A stretch of 64,000 bases of DNA, from positions 41,219 to 105,218 of the forward strand of contig NZ_CAJQYY010000024.1 of NCBI RefSeq assembly GCF_907164575.1, given 5' to 3'. Numbering within the stretch: the stretch's first letter is position 1; each line of letters opens with the position of its first letter. Below the pieces are notes generated by a model. That model worked only from the letters and a program-made list of their open reading frames with translations, was not told where the DNA came from and searched no databases. A program made the translations under genes and the position numbers. Origin of the DNA: Paraburkholderia gardini. GTDB lineage: Bacteria; Pseudomonadota; Gammaproteobacteria; Burkholderiales; Burkholderiaceae. Below, piece after piece: positions 18,452 through 29,298 of this stretch.

Positions 18452-18976
18452 ATGGCTCTAAACCACCTCATGCATCATCGGGATCCCGTGCTGCGCAGCG
18501 AGCGCACATGGCTCGTCCTGCTCGGTCTCATCTGCGTCGCGCTGGTTGCGGGCGCACTTTATCTCCAGTTCGTGAAGCACGAAGATCCGTGTCCGCTGTG
18601 CATCATCCAGCGCTACTTCTTCCTGCTGGTCGCGATTTTCGCGTTCCTCGGCGCGCGGTTCGACCGCTGGCGCGGCGTGCGGCTGCTGGAAGTGCTGGCC
18701 GCGCTGGCGGCGCTGGGCGGCATCGTCACGGCGGCACGGCATATCCATGTGCTGGCGCACCCGGGTTTCAGCTGCGGTTTCGATGCACTGCAACCGGTTG
18801 TCGACAGCCTGCCGCCCGCGCGCTGGCTGCCCTCCGTCTTCAAGGTAGCCGGCCTCTGCGAAACGCCGTATCCGCCTATCCTCGGGCTTTCGCTGCCTAC
18901 GTGGTCGCTGATCGCGTTCGTGATCACGTTCGTGCTGCTCGCCCTGAGTATCGTGCGCAACCGTCACCGCAGCTAA
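18452..18976 (+). CDS. dsbB: Disulfide bond formation protein B
   Basis: A 174-residue inner-membrane protein with four membrane segments that reoxidises DsbA and passes electrons to quinone. The first periplasmic redox pair is C47-C50 in PCPLCIIQRY. The second pair is C108 and C136 in the large periplasmic loop, as in E. coli DsbB. It lies 77 bases after the amidase gene on the same strand. The ATG at 18452 has no strong ribosome site; a second in-frame ATG six codons later is possible. Confidence 0.93.
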   Translation: MALNHLMHHRDPVLRSERTWLVLLGLICVALVAGALYLQFVKHEDPCPLCIIQRYFFLLVAIFAFLGARFDRWRGVRLLEVLAALAALGGIVTAARHIHVLAHPGFSCGFDALQPVVDSLPPARWLPSVFKVAGLCETPYPPILGLSLPTWSLIAFVITFVLLALSIVRNRHRS

Positions 18977-18997
18977 CGCCCCGCTGCACGCATCCGC

Positions 18998-19039
18998 AAA
19001 AAACGCGCAGGCCGCGCCCATCGCGGGCCGCCTGCGCGT
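18998..19039 (-). terminator. Hairpin with minus-strand T-run, no gene assigned
   Basis: A ten-base perfect stem (19003-19012 with 19030-19039), followed on the minus strand by six T at 18998-19003. No minus-strand gene ends here. It may limit antisense transcription into dsbB or simply protect the dsbB 3' end. Confidence 0.5.
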
Positions 19040-19208
19040 AAACACCTGGCCGGCTCCGGCACTCCTGTTTCTGCCCTCGTCGCACGCCCGCACCGGCCGC
19101 TCTCCCCCGCCCCGCATGGCTCCGCGATTTTTCCGGCGCGACGCAACCTGTCCGCGCGATACGAATCGTACGGATGGCATGACCGCAGGCTGATAGCCCG
19201 CATCATCG

Positions 19209-19250
19209 GACCGAAATACTTTCTGGTGCCCGACGGTGCTATCTTCGGTC
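19209..19250 (+). promoter_or_regulatory. Structured RNA element in the xdhA leader, possible purine aptamer
   Basis: A perfect seven-base helix (GACCGAA 19209-19215 with TTCGGTC 19244-19250) encloses an asymmetric internal loop (about ten bases on the left, four on the right). A second short helix with a four-base loop tops it (GTGCC with GGTGC around CGAC). It is 89 bases before the xdhA start. A two-helix hairpin with a conserved-looking internal loop upstream of xanthine genes is the arrangement of NMT1-type xanthine riboswitches, but I could not compare it with the consensus. Confidence 0.4.
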
Positions 19251-19338
19251 ATGGATGGCGATCTACGTGCGCGAGGCCGGCTACGGCACGACCCCATGCG
19301 TAACGCGCGCCCGGTCCGCAATGTCTTCTGGATTCGCC

Positions 19339-20894
<1,556 letters not shown>

Positions 20895-20895
<1 letters not shown>

Positions 20896-23279
20896 TGAAC
20901 AGGCAAACCGATGCGTTCGTGACGCAATCCGCCGCTGGCGCCGCGTTACCGCACGAATCCGCCACGCTGCACGTGAGCGGCGAAGCGACCTACACCGACG
21001 ACATCGTCGAACTCCAGGGCACGCTGCACGCGGCGCTCGGTCTGTCGCGACATGCGCACGCGCGCATCGTGTCGATGGATCTCGATGCGGTGCGCAACGC
21101 GCCGGGCGTCGTCGCGGTGCTGACGGCCGCCGACATTCCCGGCGAAAACAATTGCGGCCCGGTGCTGCACGACGACCCGATCCTCGCCGACGGCGAAGTG
21201 CTGTACCTCGGCCAGCCCGTTTTCGCCGTCATCGCTGAAAGTCATGAACTCGCGCGGCGTGCGGCGTCGCTTGCAAGGAGCGACGACGTCGTCCGTTATG
21301 AACCGCTCGAAGCGGTGCTCACGCCCGCCGAAGCGAAAGCGGCAAAGCAGTTCGTGCTGCCGCCCCTGCATCTGAAGCGCGGCAGTCCCGAAGCGAAGAT
21401 CGCCGCCGCGCCGCATCGCATCTCGGGCACGTTCGAAGTGGGTGGACAGGAGCAGTTCTATCTCGAAGGGCAGGTCGCGTATGCACTGCCGAAGGAGATG
21501 GACGGCATGCTCGTCTACAGTTCGACGCAGCATCCGAGTGAGATGCAGCACGTCGTCGCGCATATGCTCGACTGGCCGACGCACAGCGTCATGTGCGAAT
21601 GCCGGCGCATGGGTGGCGGTTTCGGCGGCAAGGAATCGCAGTCGGCGCTGTTCGCGTGCGTGGCCGCGCTCGCGGCGCACAAGCTGCAGCGCGCGGTCAA
21701 ACTGCGCGCCGATCGCGACGACGACTTCATGATCACCGGCAAGCGCCACGACGCGATCTACGAATACGAAGCCGGCTTCGACGATAGCGGCCGGATTCTC
21801 GGCGCGCGCGTCGAGATTGCGTTGCGCGCGGGCTATTCGGCGGATCTGTCGGGCGCGGTGGCGACACGCGCCGTCTGTCACTTCGACAACGCCTACTATC
21901 TGTCCGACGTCGAGATCCTCACGCTCTGCTGCCGGACGAACACCCAGTCGAACACCGCGTTTCGCGGCTTCGGCGGACCGCAGGGCGCGCTTGTCATGGA
22001 GGTGATGCTCGACAGCATCGCGCGCCAGCTGAAGTGCGATCCGGTCGATGTACGAACCGCCAACTACTATGGCGTCGGCGAACGCGACGTGACACCGTAT
22101 GGACAGCGCGTCGAGGACAACGTCATCGCGCCGCTGACCGAAGAACTGCTCGCGACAAGCGATTACCGGGCGCGTCGCGACGCGCTCGCCGCGTTCAACG
22201 CGACGAGCCCCGTGCTCAAGCGCGGCATCGCGATGACGCCGCTGAAGTTCGGCATCTCGTTCAACGTGCCGTTCCTGAATCAGGCCGGCGCGCTCGTGCA
22301 CGTCTACAAGGACGGCTCGATTCTCGTCAATCATGGCGGCACCGAAATGGGCCAGGGGCTCAACACGAAGGTCGCGCAGGTGGTGGCGAGCGAACTCGGC
22401 GTCGCGCTGTCGCGCGTGCGCGCCACCGCGACCGATACGTCGAAGGTGGCGAACACGTCGGCGACGGCTGCCTCGACCGGCAGCGATCTGAACGGCAAGG
22501 CCGCCGAAGCCGCCGCCCGCACGATACGCGACCGGCTGGCCGCGCTCGCCGCGCAGCAGCTGAACGGCGCCGTCGAAGACGTGACGTTCGCCGACGGCAT
22601 GGTGAGCATCGGCGACGCATCGATCCCGTTCGCGCAACTGGTGAACGCAGCGTATCTCGCGCGCGTCCAGCTGTGGTCCGACGGGTTCTATACGACGCCG
22701 AAAGTCCACTGGAACGCGAAGACGCTCACCGGCCATCCGTTCTACTATTTCGCGTACGGCGCGGCGGTGTCGGAAGTCGTCGTCGATACGCTCACTGGCG
22801 AATGGAAGCTGGTGCGCACGGATGTCCTGCACGACGTCGGTCAGTCGATCAATCCCGCGATCGATATCGGTCAGGTCGAAGGTGGATTTATCCAGGGCAT
22901 GGGCTGGCTCACCACCGAGGAACTCTGGTGGAATCGTGACGGCCGCCTGATGACACATGCGCCTTCGACGTACAAGATTCCTGCTGTCAGCGACACGCCC
23001 GCGGCATTCAACGTCAAGCTGTATCGCAACGAAAATGCCGAGCCGACCGTGTTCCGTTCGAAGGCCGTCGGCGAGCCGCCGCTGCTGTTGCCGTTTTCGG
23101 TGCTGCTCGCGCTGCGCGACGCGATCGCCGCAGTGGCGCCGGATGCGGATGTCGCGCCGCCGCTGCGTGCGCCCGCGACGCCCGAGGCGATTCTCGATGC
23201 GATCGACGCGATGCGGTTGCATGCGCAACTGCATGCGCGGCCAGCGCCGGCACCCGCAACGGCCGATTCGACAGCCTGA
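20895..23279 (+). CDS. xdhB: Xanthine dehydrogenase molybdopterin-binding subunit
   Basis: A 794-residue molybdenum subunit. Residues about 26-135 are the ald_Xan_dh_C (a/b hammerhead) domain. Molybdopterin contacts are seen in RMGGGFGGKES, NTAFRGFGGPQG and GTEMGQGLNTKVAQV. The catalytic Glu is expected in KAVGEPPLLLPFSV near residue 730. It takes electrons from the purine to the Fe-S and FAD groups of XdhA. Translation is coupled to xdhA through a one-base overlap. It is followed 108 bases later by the accessory gene xdhC. Confidence 0.95.
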
Positions 23280-23387
23280 AGCCTTTAATACGCGAGTCGC
23301 CGCGCACATAACGCACGGCGACAGCAACGCAGCAACACATAACCGGCCTTACGGCGATCCCGTGAAGCCCTGTATGGAGAAAGACGG

Positions 23388-24395
23388 ATGCAAACCTGGC
23401 TGCCCGATCTGCAACAGCTACTTGCTCACGGCGATGCCGTCGTGCTCGTGACGGTCGCGCGCGCCGAGGGTTCCGCGCCGCGCGATGCCGGCACCAGGAT
23501 GATCGTCACGCGCGATTCCGCGAAGCATACGATCGGCGGCGGACATCTCGAGTGGAAGGCCATCGAGACCGCGCGTCAGGTGCTCAAGGACGGCATGCGT
23601 ACGCCGCATCTGCGCAGGCTCGAACGCTTCGCGCTGGGCCCAAGTCTCGGACAGTGCTGCGGCGGCGCCGTGGTGCTTGCGTTCGAACGGCTCGACGTCG
23701 GCGATCTTGGCTGGGTGACGTCGCTTGCGAGACGCAACGCCGCCGGCCAGTCGACCGTGCGTAGCGTATCATTCGGCCCCGCTCCGGATGCCGTGATGCT
23801 GTCCGATCCGGAACCCGGCGTCGAAGGCGCCGACTGTCTGCTGTGGGACGGCGCCGGTTTCGACGAGAGCGGCGCGCTGCTCACCGAGACGATCGCGCCG
23901 CGCGACTTCGCCGTCGTGCTGTTTGGCGCAGGGCACGTCGGCGCCGCGCTCGTGCGCGTGCTCGCGACGCTGCCGTGCCACGTACTGTGGGTCGACGAAC
24001 GCGACGCGCAGTTCCCGCCGCGCGAAACGCTTAACGCGCCGAACCTCACGATCGACGCGAACGACGCGCCCGACGAAGCCGTCGACCGTGCCGCGCCGAA
24101 CACGTACTTCATCGTGATGACACACGATCATCGCGTCGATCTGGCGCTTGCCGAGCGCATCCTGCAGCGCGGCGACTTTGCGTTCTTCGGCATGATCGGC
24201 TCGCATTCGAAGCGCAAGCAGTTCGAGCACCGGCTTGCCGCCCGCGGCATCGATCCTTCGCGGATCGCGCGGATGAAATGCCCGCTCGGCGTGGACGGCA
24301 TCATCGACAAGTCGCCGGAAATCATCGCGATCTCGGCGGCCGCGCAACTGCTCCAGGCCGTCGAAGCGCAGGCCCATGCGACGCAAACGGCCTGA
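23388..24395 (+). CDS. xdhC: Xanthine dehydrogenase accessory protein
   Basis: A 335-residue XdhC-family chaperone that binds the molybdenum cofactor, promotes its sulfuration and inserts it into XdhB. The N-terminal part has VTVARAEGSAPRDAGTRM and the cysteine motif GPSLGQCCGGAV. The C-terminal Rossmann-like domain has VVLFGAGHVGAALVRVLA and YFIVMTHDHRVD, ending with KCPLGVDG. The order xdhA-xdhB-xdhC is standard. The deaminase gene follows after 84 bases. Confidence 0.94.
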   Translation: MQTWLPDLQQLLAHGDAVVLVTVARAEGSAPRDAGTRMIVTRDSAKHTIGGGHLEWKAIETARQVLKDGMRTPHLRRLERFALGPSLGQCCGGAVVLAFERLDVGDLGWVTSLARRNAAGQSTVRSVSFGPAPDAVMLSDPEPGVEGADCLLWDGAGFDESGALLTETIAPRDFAVVLFGAGHVGAALVRVLATLPCHVLWVDERDAQFPPRETLNAPNLTIDANDAPDEAVDRAAPNTYFIVMTHDHRVDLALAERILQRGDFAFFGMIGSHSKRKQFEHRLAARGIDPSRIARMKCPLGVDGIIDKSPEIIAISAAAQLLQAVEAQAHATQTA

Positions 24396-24479
24396 GGACA
24401 GCATTAATCAGAATCAGTACCAAACCCGCAATATCAGGAGCGAAGGAAGCTCCACAGACATAAACGTACACGACAGAAC

Positions 24480-25508
24480 ATGACCCCAATCGACGCCCTC
24501 ACTACCAAAGCGGCAGCCGCGCCTAAAGCGGAGCTGCACATTCACATCGAAGGCTCGCTCGAACCCGAACTGATTTTCGCGCTGGCTGAGCGCAACGGCG
24601 TGAAGCTCGCGTACGACTCGATCGATGCATTGCGCGCTGCGTATGCGTTCACCGATCTGCAATCGTTCCTCGACATCTATTACGCCGGCGCGAGCGTGCT
24701 GCTCAAGGAACAGGATTTCTACGACATGACGATGGCGTACGCCGAACGCGCGCTTGCCGACAACGTCATTCACACCGAAATCTTCTTCGATCCGCAGACG
24801 CATACCGAACGTGGCGTTCCGATTGCAACAGCGGTGGCCGGCATTGAACGTGCCCTTGCGGACGCCGAAAAACGCGGGCTCACCAGCAAGCTGATCCTGT
24901 GTTTCCTGCGCCATCTTTCCGAGGAGGATGCCCTCGCCACCTTCGACGAAGCGCTGCCGCTTTTCGATCGGTACCGTCACCGCCTGATCGGTGTCGGACT
25001 GGACTCGTCCGAGCGTGGGCATCCGCCATCGAAATTCGGGCGCGTGTTCGCGAAGGCACGCGACAAGGGACTGAAGCTCGTCGCGCATGCGGGCGAGGAA
25101 GGGCCGCCGGCATACATCTACGAAGCGCTCGACCTGCTGAAGGTGGACCGTGTCGATCACGGCGTACGCAGCATCGAAGATCCCGCGCTCGTGACACGCC
25201 TCGCCGATACGCGCGTGGCGTTGACCGTGTGCCCGCTGTCGAACCTCAAGCTGTGCGTGTTCGACGACATGACGAAACACACGCTGAAGGACCTGCTTGA
25301 ACGCGGCGTCGCGGTCACGGTGAACTCCGACGACCCTGCGTATTTCGGCGGCTATGTGAACGCGAACTATGTGGCGACCATCGCGGCATTGAAGCTGAAC
25401 GATGCCGAGGTCTACACGATTCTGCGCAACAGTTTTGAGGCTTCATTCGTGACGCCGGCAGAACGCGACGCGATGTTCGCAAAGCTCGACGCGCACTGGA
25501 ACGCCTGA
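24480..25508 (+). CDS. Adenine (or adenosine) deaminase
   Basis: A 342-residue zinc hydrolase of the adenosine/AMP deaminase superfamily. Zinc ligands and catalytic groups are in ELHIHIEGSLEPE, KLVAHAGEEGPP, RVDHGVRSIEDP and TVNSDDPAYFGGY. The motifs CPLSNLKLCVFDD and SDDPAYFGGY are those of the Pseudomonas PA0148 / yeast Aah1 group, which act on adenine and not adenosine. Many pipelines would call it add. Adenine deamination gives hypoxanthine, the substrate of the XdhAB encoded upstream, which fits the context. An operon with xdhABC is likely. Confidence 0.88.
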   Translation: MTPIDALTTKAAAAPKAELHIHIEGSLEPELIFALAERNGVKLAYDSIDALRAAYAFTDLQSFLDIYYAGASVLLKEQDFYDMTMAYAERALADNVIHTEIFFDPQTHTERGVPIATAVAGIERALADAEKRGLTSKLILCFLRHLSEEDALATFDEALPLFDRYRHRLIGVGLDSSERGHPPSKFGRVFAKARDKGLKLVAHAGEEGPPAYIYEALDLLKVDRVDHGVRSIEDPALVTRLADTRVALTVCPLSNLKLCVFDDMTKHTLKDLLERGVAVTVNSDDPAYFGGYVNANYVATIAALKLNDAEVYTILRNSFEASFVTPAERDAMFAKLDAHWNA

Positions 25509-25632
25509 CGCACGCGCTTGCGTTGCGTTTTGCCTTGCGTGTGCATTCCCCTGCTTTGAACCCTGACAACAAGAGCTGGCAGGAGAGCCAGCCTTGAGAC
25601 TTTAGATTCCCTATGACGGAGACGGTTTTTCC

Positions 25633-26946
25633 ATGACTCAAACGGCTTACCGCGCACAACTGCTGACCTTCAATGGCGATCCCGCGCAATCGTCCAATGC
25701 GGCGGTCTTCAATGAAGACGGCCTTCTGATCGTCGAGGACGGTCACGTGGTTGCGAGCGGCGCGTATGCGGCGCTATCGAAACAGCTCGCTCCGGGCACA
25801 CAGGTCAGCGAGATGCGCGACAAGCTGATCGTGCCCGGGTTTATCGACACGCACATTCACTATCCGCAGACCGACATGATTGCGTCGCCGGCACCCGGAC
25901 TGCTGCCGTGGCTGGACACGTACACGTTCCCGACGGAGCGTCGCTTCGAGGATCCGGCGTACGCGCGCGACACCGCGCGCTTTTTCGTCGATGAGCTGCT
26001 TGCCTGCGGCACGACGACGGCGCTTGTGTACTGCACCGTGCACAAGGGATCCGCGGATGCACTCTTTGCCGAAAGCGAAGCGCGAAATTTGCGGATGGTG
26101 GCGGGCAAGGTGCTGATGGATCGCAACTGTCCTGAGTTTCTGCGTGACACGGCGCAATCGGGTTACGACGACAGCGCCGAGCTGATCGGTCGCTGGCACA
26201 ACCGTGGACGCCAGATGTACGCATTGACGCCGCGCTTTGCGCCGACTTCGACCGAAGCGCAACTGGAGGCGTGCGGCGTGCTCGCACGCGAGCATCCGGA
26301 TGTATTTATCCAGAGCCACGTTGCCGAGAACAGAGACGAAGTGAAGTGGGTGGCCGACCTGTTCCCGGGGCATCGTAGCTATCTGGACATTTACGACCAT
26401 TACGGGTTGCTGCGTCGTCGCGCGGTGTATGGGCACTGCATCTATCTCGATGACGAGGATCGTCGACGGATGGCGGAGACCGGCGCGGTGGCATCGCATT
26501 GTCCGACGTCCAATCTGTTCCTTGGCAGTGGACTGTTCGATTTCGACGCGGCGGGTGAAGCGGGCATGCCGGTGGCGCTGGCGACGGATGTGGGTGGAGG
26601 CACATCGTTCTCGATGCTGCAGACGATGAATGAGGCGCACAAGGTTGCGCGATTGAACGGACATCATCTGAGCGCTACGCGGATGTTCTGGCTGGCGACG
26701 GCAGGTGCTGCTGAGGCGCTGGATCTTGGCGACAGGGTTGGGACGCTTGCCGCGGGTAGTGAAGCGGATTTTGTCGTGCTTGATCCGGCGGGGACGCGAG
26801 TGCTTGCCCGGCGGAATGCCCGGTGTGAATCGCTTGAAGAGTTGTTGTTCTCGTTTGCTCTTTTAGGCGATGATCGCGCTGTGTTTGAGACTTATTCGGG
26901 TGGGAGGCTTGTTCATTCGAGGGGTGCGCCTCGCGGCGCGGTTTGA
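25633..26946 (+). CDS. guaD: Guanine deaminase
   Basis: A 437-residue amidohydrolase that turns guanine into xanthine. The metal-binding HxH is in GFIDTHIHYPQTDM, with PWLDTYTFPTERRFED typical of GuaD. Further conserved parts are SHVAENRDE, YGHCIYLDDEDRR and LATDVGGGTSFSML. It lies 124 bases after the deaminase gene and completes the pathway adenine/guanine to urate. The 3' end is followed by a T-rich and A-rich convergent terminator region. Confidence 0.94.
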   Translation: MTQTAYRAQLLTFNGDPAQSSNAAVFNEDGLLIVEDGHVVASGAYAALSKQLAPGTQVSEMRDKLIVPGFIDTHIHYPQTDMIASPAPGLLPWLDTYTFPTERRFEDPAYARDTARFFVDELLACGTTTALVYCTVHKGSADALFAESEARNLRMVAGKVLMDRNCPEFLRDTAQSGYDDSAELIGRWHNRGRQMYALTPRFAPTSTEAQLEACGVLAREHPDVFIQSHVAENRDEVKWVADLFPGHRSYLDIYDHYGLLRRRAVYGHCIYLDDEDRRRMAETGAVASHCPTSNLFLGSGLFDFDAAGEAGMPVALATDVGGGTSFSMLQTMNEAHKVARLNGHHLSATRMFWLATAGAAEALDLGDRVGTLAAGSEADFVVLDPAGTRVLARRNARCESLEELLFSFALLGDDRAVFETYSGGRLVHSRGAPRGAV

Positions 26947-27098
26947 TGTTTTTGTTTTTTGGCTTTTTTTTGTTTTTGGCAAGAACCCGCATCGGCAAGA
27001 CAAAACCAGAATGCCGCCCCGCCAAAGGGGCAGCACAAACAGACCGGTACGAAAACCAGGAAAGGCCCAAAAACCAGAACAACAAAAAAACACAGCCA
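26945..27098. terminator. Convergent terminator region, T-rich and A-rich arms
   Basis: After guaD comes a 30-base T-rich run. After the downstream minus-strand gene (read on its own strand) comes a similar run, seen here as the A-rich stretch at 27070-27100. The arms are roughly complementary to each other, and a GC hairpin (TGCC...CCCC with GGGG...GGCA, near 27012-27036) lies between. This suits bidirectional termination. Confidence 0.7.
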
Positions 27099-28361
27099 CT
27101 AGGTTTGGGAACAAACCTCAAACAACGTTTTGAGTCGCCGCTCAGGATCAGCAACATAAGGATTGCTCTCATCCCATGCATATCCAGCGAGCACAGCGCT
27201 GATCATCCTCCGGATGGAATCCGTCTGATGAGGATAAAAAATAATCTCCTGAAGCTCACCGGTGTACCACCGTTCAACAAACGCCCGAAACGTATCAATC
27301 CCTTTCCGCAACGGCACGTCATACTCCCGCTGCCAGTCGACAGCCTCGCCATCAAACGACCGCAACAAAACCTGCACGGCAAGATGCGCCGAACGCACGG
27401 CAATCGTCACGCCCGATGAAAACACCGGATCAAGAAACTCCCCCGAATTACCCAGTAACGCATAACCCGCGCCATGCAACCGCTCGACGTTCGCCGAGTA
27501 ACCGCCAATATGCCGCACAGGCATCAAAAACGGTGCATCGCCAATCAACCGCGCAAACGTAGGCTCCTGCCGGATCAACTCACGTAATCTCGCCTCACGC
27601 GCCTCCTCGGGTACATCGAGGAACGCCACTTCAGCCACACACCCCACCGAAGATCGCCCGCCCGCAAGCGGAATCATCCAGTACCACACGTCACGACGCT
27701 CCGGATGAACCGCTACCGTGATCTTGTTGCGATCCATCGCGCCGAACGGAATCCCGTCCTGAACGTGCGTGAAAATCGCCGCGCGCGTCGGCATCCGTGA
27801 CGGCGTCTCAAGATTCATAAGCCGCGGCAAAACGCGCCCAAACCCGCTAGCGTCGAGGACAAATCGTGCGTGTACCTTGTACGTGTTGCCGGCTTCGTTC
27901 TCGACGTCCAGGACCGGCGCATCGCCCGTCTGCATCGCGCGCACGGTGTGCCCAAAGCGTACTTCGGCGCCCGCTTTCGCGGCACAGCCAATCAGCAGGT
28001 CATCGAACGTGCCCCGCTCGACCTGATAGGTGGTGCCCCATCCAGGCGTGTGCTTGTCACGGAAATCGAACGAGGATACGCGCTCGCCCGCGATGAAATG
28101 CGCGCCGTTCTTGTACTGAAACCCGGCCTCGACGACGGCCTGCAACATGCCCGCCTCTTCGAGGTAAGCCATGCTCTGCGGCAACAGGCTCTCGCCAATC
28201 GAAAACCGCGGAAAATGCTGGCGCTCCAGCACGAGTACGGAACACCCGGCCTTCCGGAGCAACGCCGCGGCAACCGAACCCGCAGGCCCCGCACCAATGA
28301 TCGCGACATCCACCGCATCGCCCGTCTTCGTACGAGTATTAATATCAGTATTCGTATTCAA
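27099..28361 (-). CDS. FAD-dependent halogenase-like enzyme at the APE locus
   Basis: A 420-residue flavoprotein of the tryptophan-halogenase superfamily. It has the FAD fold IIGAGPAGSVAAALL (residues about 21-35), GESLLP (56-61), a Lys in GFQYKNGA (K84) at the place of the catalytic halogenase lysine, WYWMIP matching WxWxIP, and FLDPVFSSG matching the FxxPxxSxG halogenase motif. A phenolic or pyrrole-type halogenase acting on a carrier-bound substrate is therefore likely. Simple oxidoreductases of this superfamily remain possible. I chose a TTG start at 28361 because AGAGG lies six bases before it; ATGs at 28421 and 28436 are alternatives. It is convergent to guaD and divergent from the methyltransferase. 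Confidence 0.75.
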   Translation of the reverse strand: MNTNTDINTRTKTGDAVDVAIIGAGPAGSVAAALLRKAGCSVLVLERQHFPRFSIGESLLPQSMAYLEEAGMLQAVVEAGFQYKNGAHFIAGERVSSFDFRDKHTPGWGTTYQVERGTFDDLLIGCAAKAGAEVRFGHTVRAMQTGDAPVLDVENEAGNTYKVHARFVLDASGFGRVLPRLMNLETPSRMPTRAAIFTHVQDGIPFGAMDRNKITVAVHPERRDVWYWMIPLAGGRSSVGCVAEVAFLDVPEEAREARLRELIRQEPTFARLIGDAPFLMPVRHIGGYSANVERLHGAGYALLGNSGEFLDPVFSSGVTIAVRSAHLAVQVLLRSFDGEAVDWQREYDVPLRKGIDTFRAFVERWYTGELQEIIFYPHQTDSIRRMISAVLAGYAWDESNPYVADPERRLKTLFEVCSQT

Positions 28362-28501
28362 GGTAACCCTCTTCTGGTAATCCACGGTTGTCGCAGACAG
28401 AGCGCGCCCTGTACCCGCCATCCCCTCACGCGTCATCGACTTCCAATTACAATGACGCGCAGATCAGTCAATCGACCATTACATCGCGACGAGGAGACCA
28501 T

Positions 28502-29233
28502 ATGTCGCCAGCTGAAACATCCCGCGTGCCATACGTGCCGGAAACGGCCTTCGGCATCTGGTTCCTGCGAACCCATACGTGGGAGCACCACGTCCTGCGC
28601 GTCGCGATCAACGACCTCAAGCGCCTGATCGATACACCCCTGCCGGCCGCACCGGTCATCGTCGATACGGGTTGCGGCCAGGGCATTTCGTTTCGCCTGC
28701 TCGCCGAAGCGTTCAAGCCGGCTCGCATTGCCGGCGTCGACTTTCATGAACCGTCACTCGCACTCGCCAGAAACGCGGCCCGCGCCTGCCCGCCGCACAT
28801 AGCCATCGATGTCATGCACGGCGACTGTGCCCGCCTGCCGATGCCCGACGCCAGCGCCGACATCGTGTTCTGCCATCAAACATTCCACCACCTCGTTGAA
28901 CAGGAACGCGCACTGGCGGAATTCCGTCGCGTGCTGAAACCGGGTGGCGTGCTGCTCTTCGCCGAATCGACCGATGCATACATCAAGTCATGGGTGATCC
29001 GTCTGTTGTTCCGTCATCCGATGCACGTGCAGAAAAGCGCTGACGGATATCTCGGCATGATCCGCGACGCCGGTTTCGCATTCGGCGAACGCAACATCTC
29101 ACTGCCCTATCTCTGGTGGAGCCGCGCCAGGGACTTCGGTCTCTTCGAGCGGCTCGGCCTGCATCGTCCGCAACCCGGCAAGCGTCGCGAAACGCTGGTC
29201 AACGTGGCAGCGACCCGAACGCCGTCGTCCTGA
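28502..29233 (+). CDS. SAM-dependent methyltransferase of the APE locus
   Basis: A 243-residue class-I methyltransferase. The SAM-binding motif is VIVDTGCGQGISFRLL (residues about 52-67), followed by IAGVDFHEPSLALARNAA, DCARLPMPDASADIVFCHQ and LKPGGVLLFAES. It has a strong ribosome site (GAGGAG) before the ATG at 28502. APE pigments carry an O- or C-methyl on the aryl head, and a methyltransferase is a regular member of ape clusters. The exact site of methylation cannot be told. It is the only plus-strand gene inside the cluster and converges with the main operon. Confidence 0.85.
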   Translation: MSPAETSRVPYVPETAFGIWFLRTHTWEHHVLRVAINDLKRLIDTPLPAAPVIVDTGCGQGISFRLLAEAFKPARIAGVDFHEPSLALARNAARACPPHIAIDVMHGDCARLPMPDASADIVFCHQTFHHLVEQERALAEFRRVLKPGGVLLFAESTDAYIKSWVIRLLFRHPMHVQKSADGYLGMIRDAGFAFGERNISLPYLWWSRARDFGLFERLGLHRPQPGKRRETLVNVAATRTPSS

Positions 29234-29249
29234 CGCCGACCCGACCTGC

Positions 29250-29281
29250 CGTGGCAGTGCGGCGCATGCCACGCTGCCACG
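29250..29281. terminator. Convergent inverted repeat
   Basis: CGTGGCAG at 29250-29257 pairs with CTGCCACG at 29274-29281, between the converging methyltransferase and the last gene of the APE operon. There is no T-run, so its activity as a terminator is uncertain. Confidence 0.45.
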
Positions 29282-29298
29282 ACGACTACACGCGCCGC

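Larger units (their letters stand above)
18977..19338. other. Gene-free stretch before xdhA
   Basis: These 362 bases hold no credible gene. They contain an inverted repeat (19003-19012 with 19030-19039) whose T-run lies only on the minus strand, and a structured hairpin at 19209-19250 (listed separately). The promoter of the purine operon must lie here. Confidence 0.6.

Noticed and set aside
20946..23327. 793-codon minus-strand open frame opposite xdhB
   Set aside because: It is a shadow of xdhB, which has all catalytic motifs.
26940..27100. Low-complexity T/A-rich block as a CRISPR or mobile element
   Set aside because: There are no regular repeats or spacers; the arms fit a convergent terminator between guaD and the halogenase-like gene.
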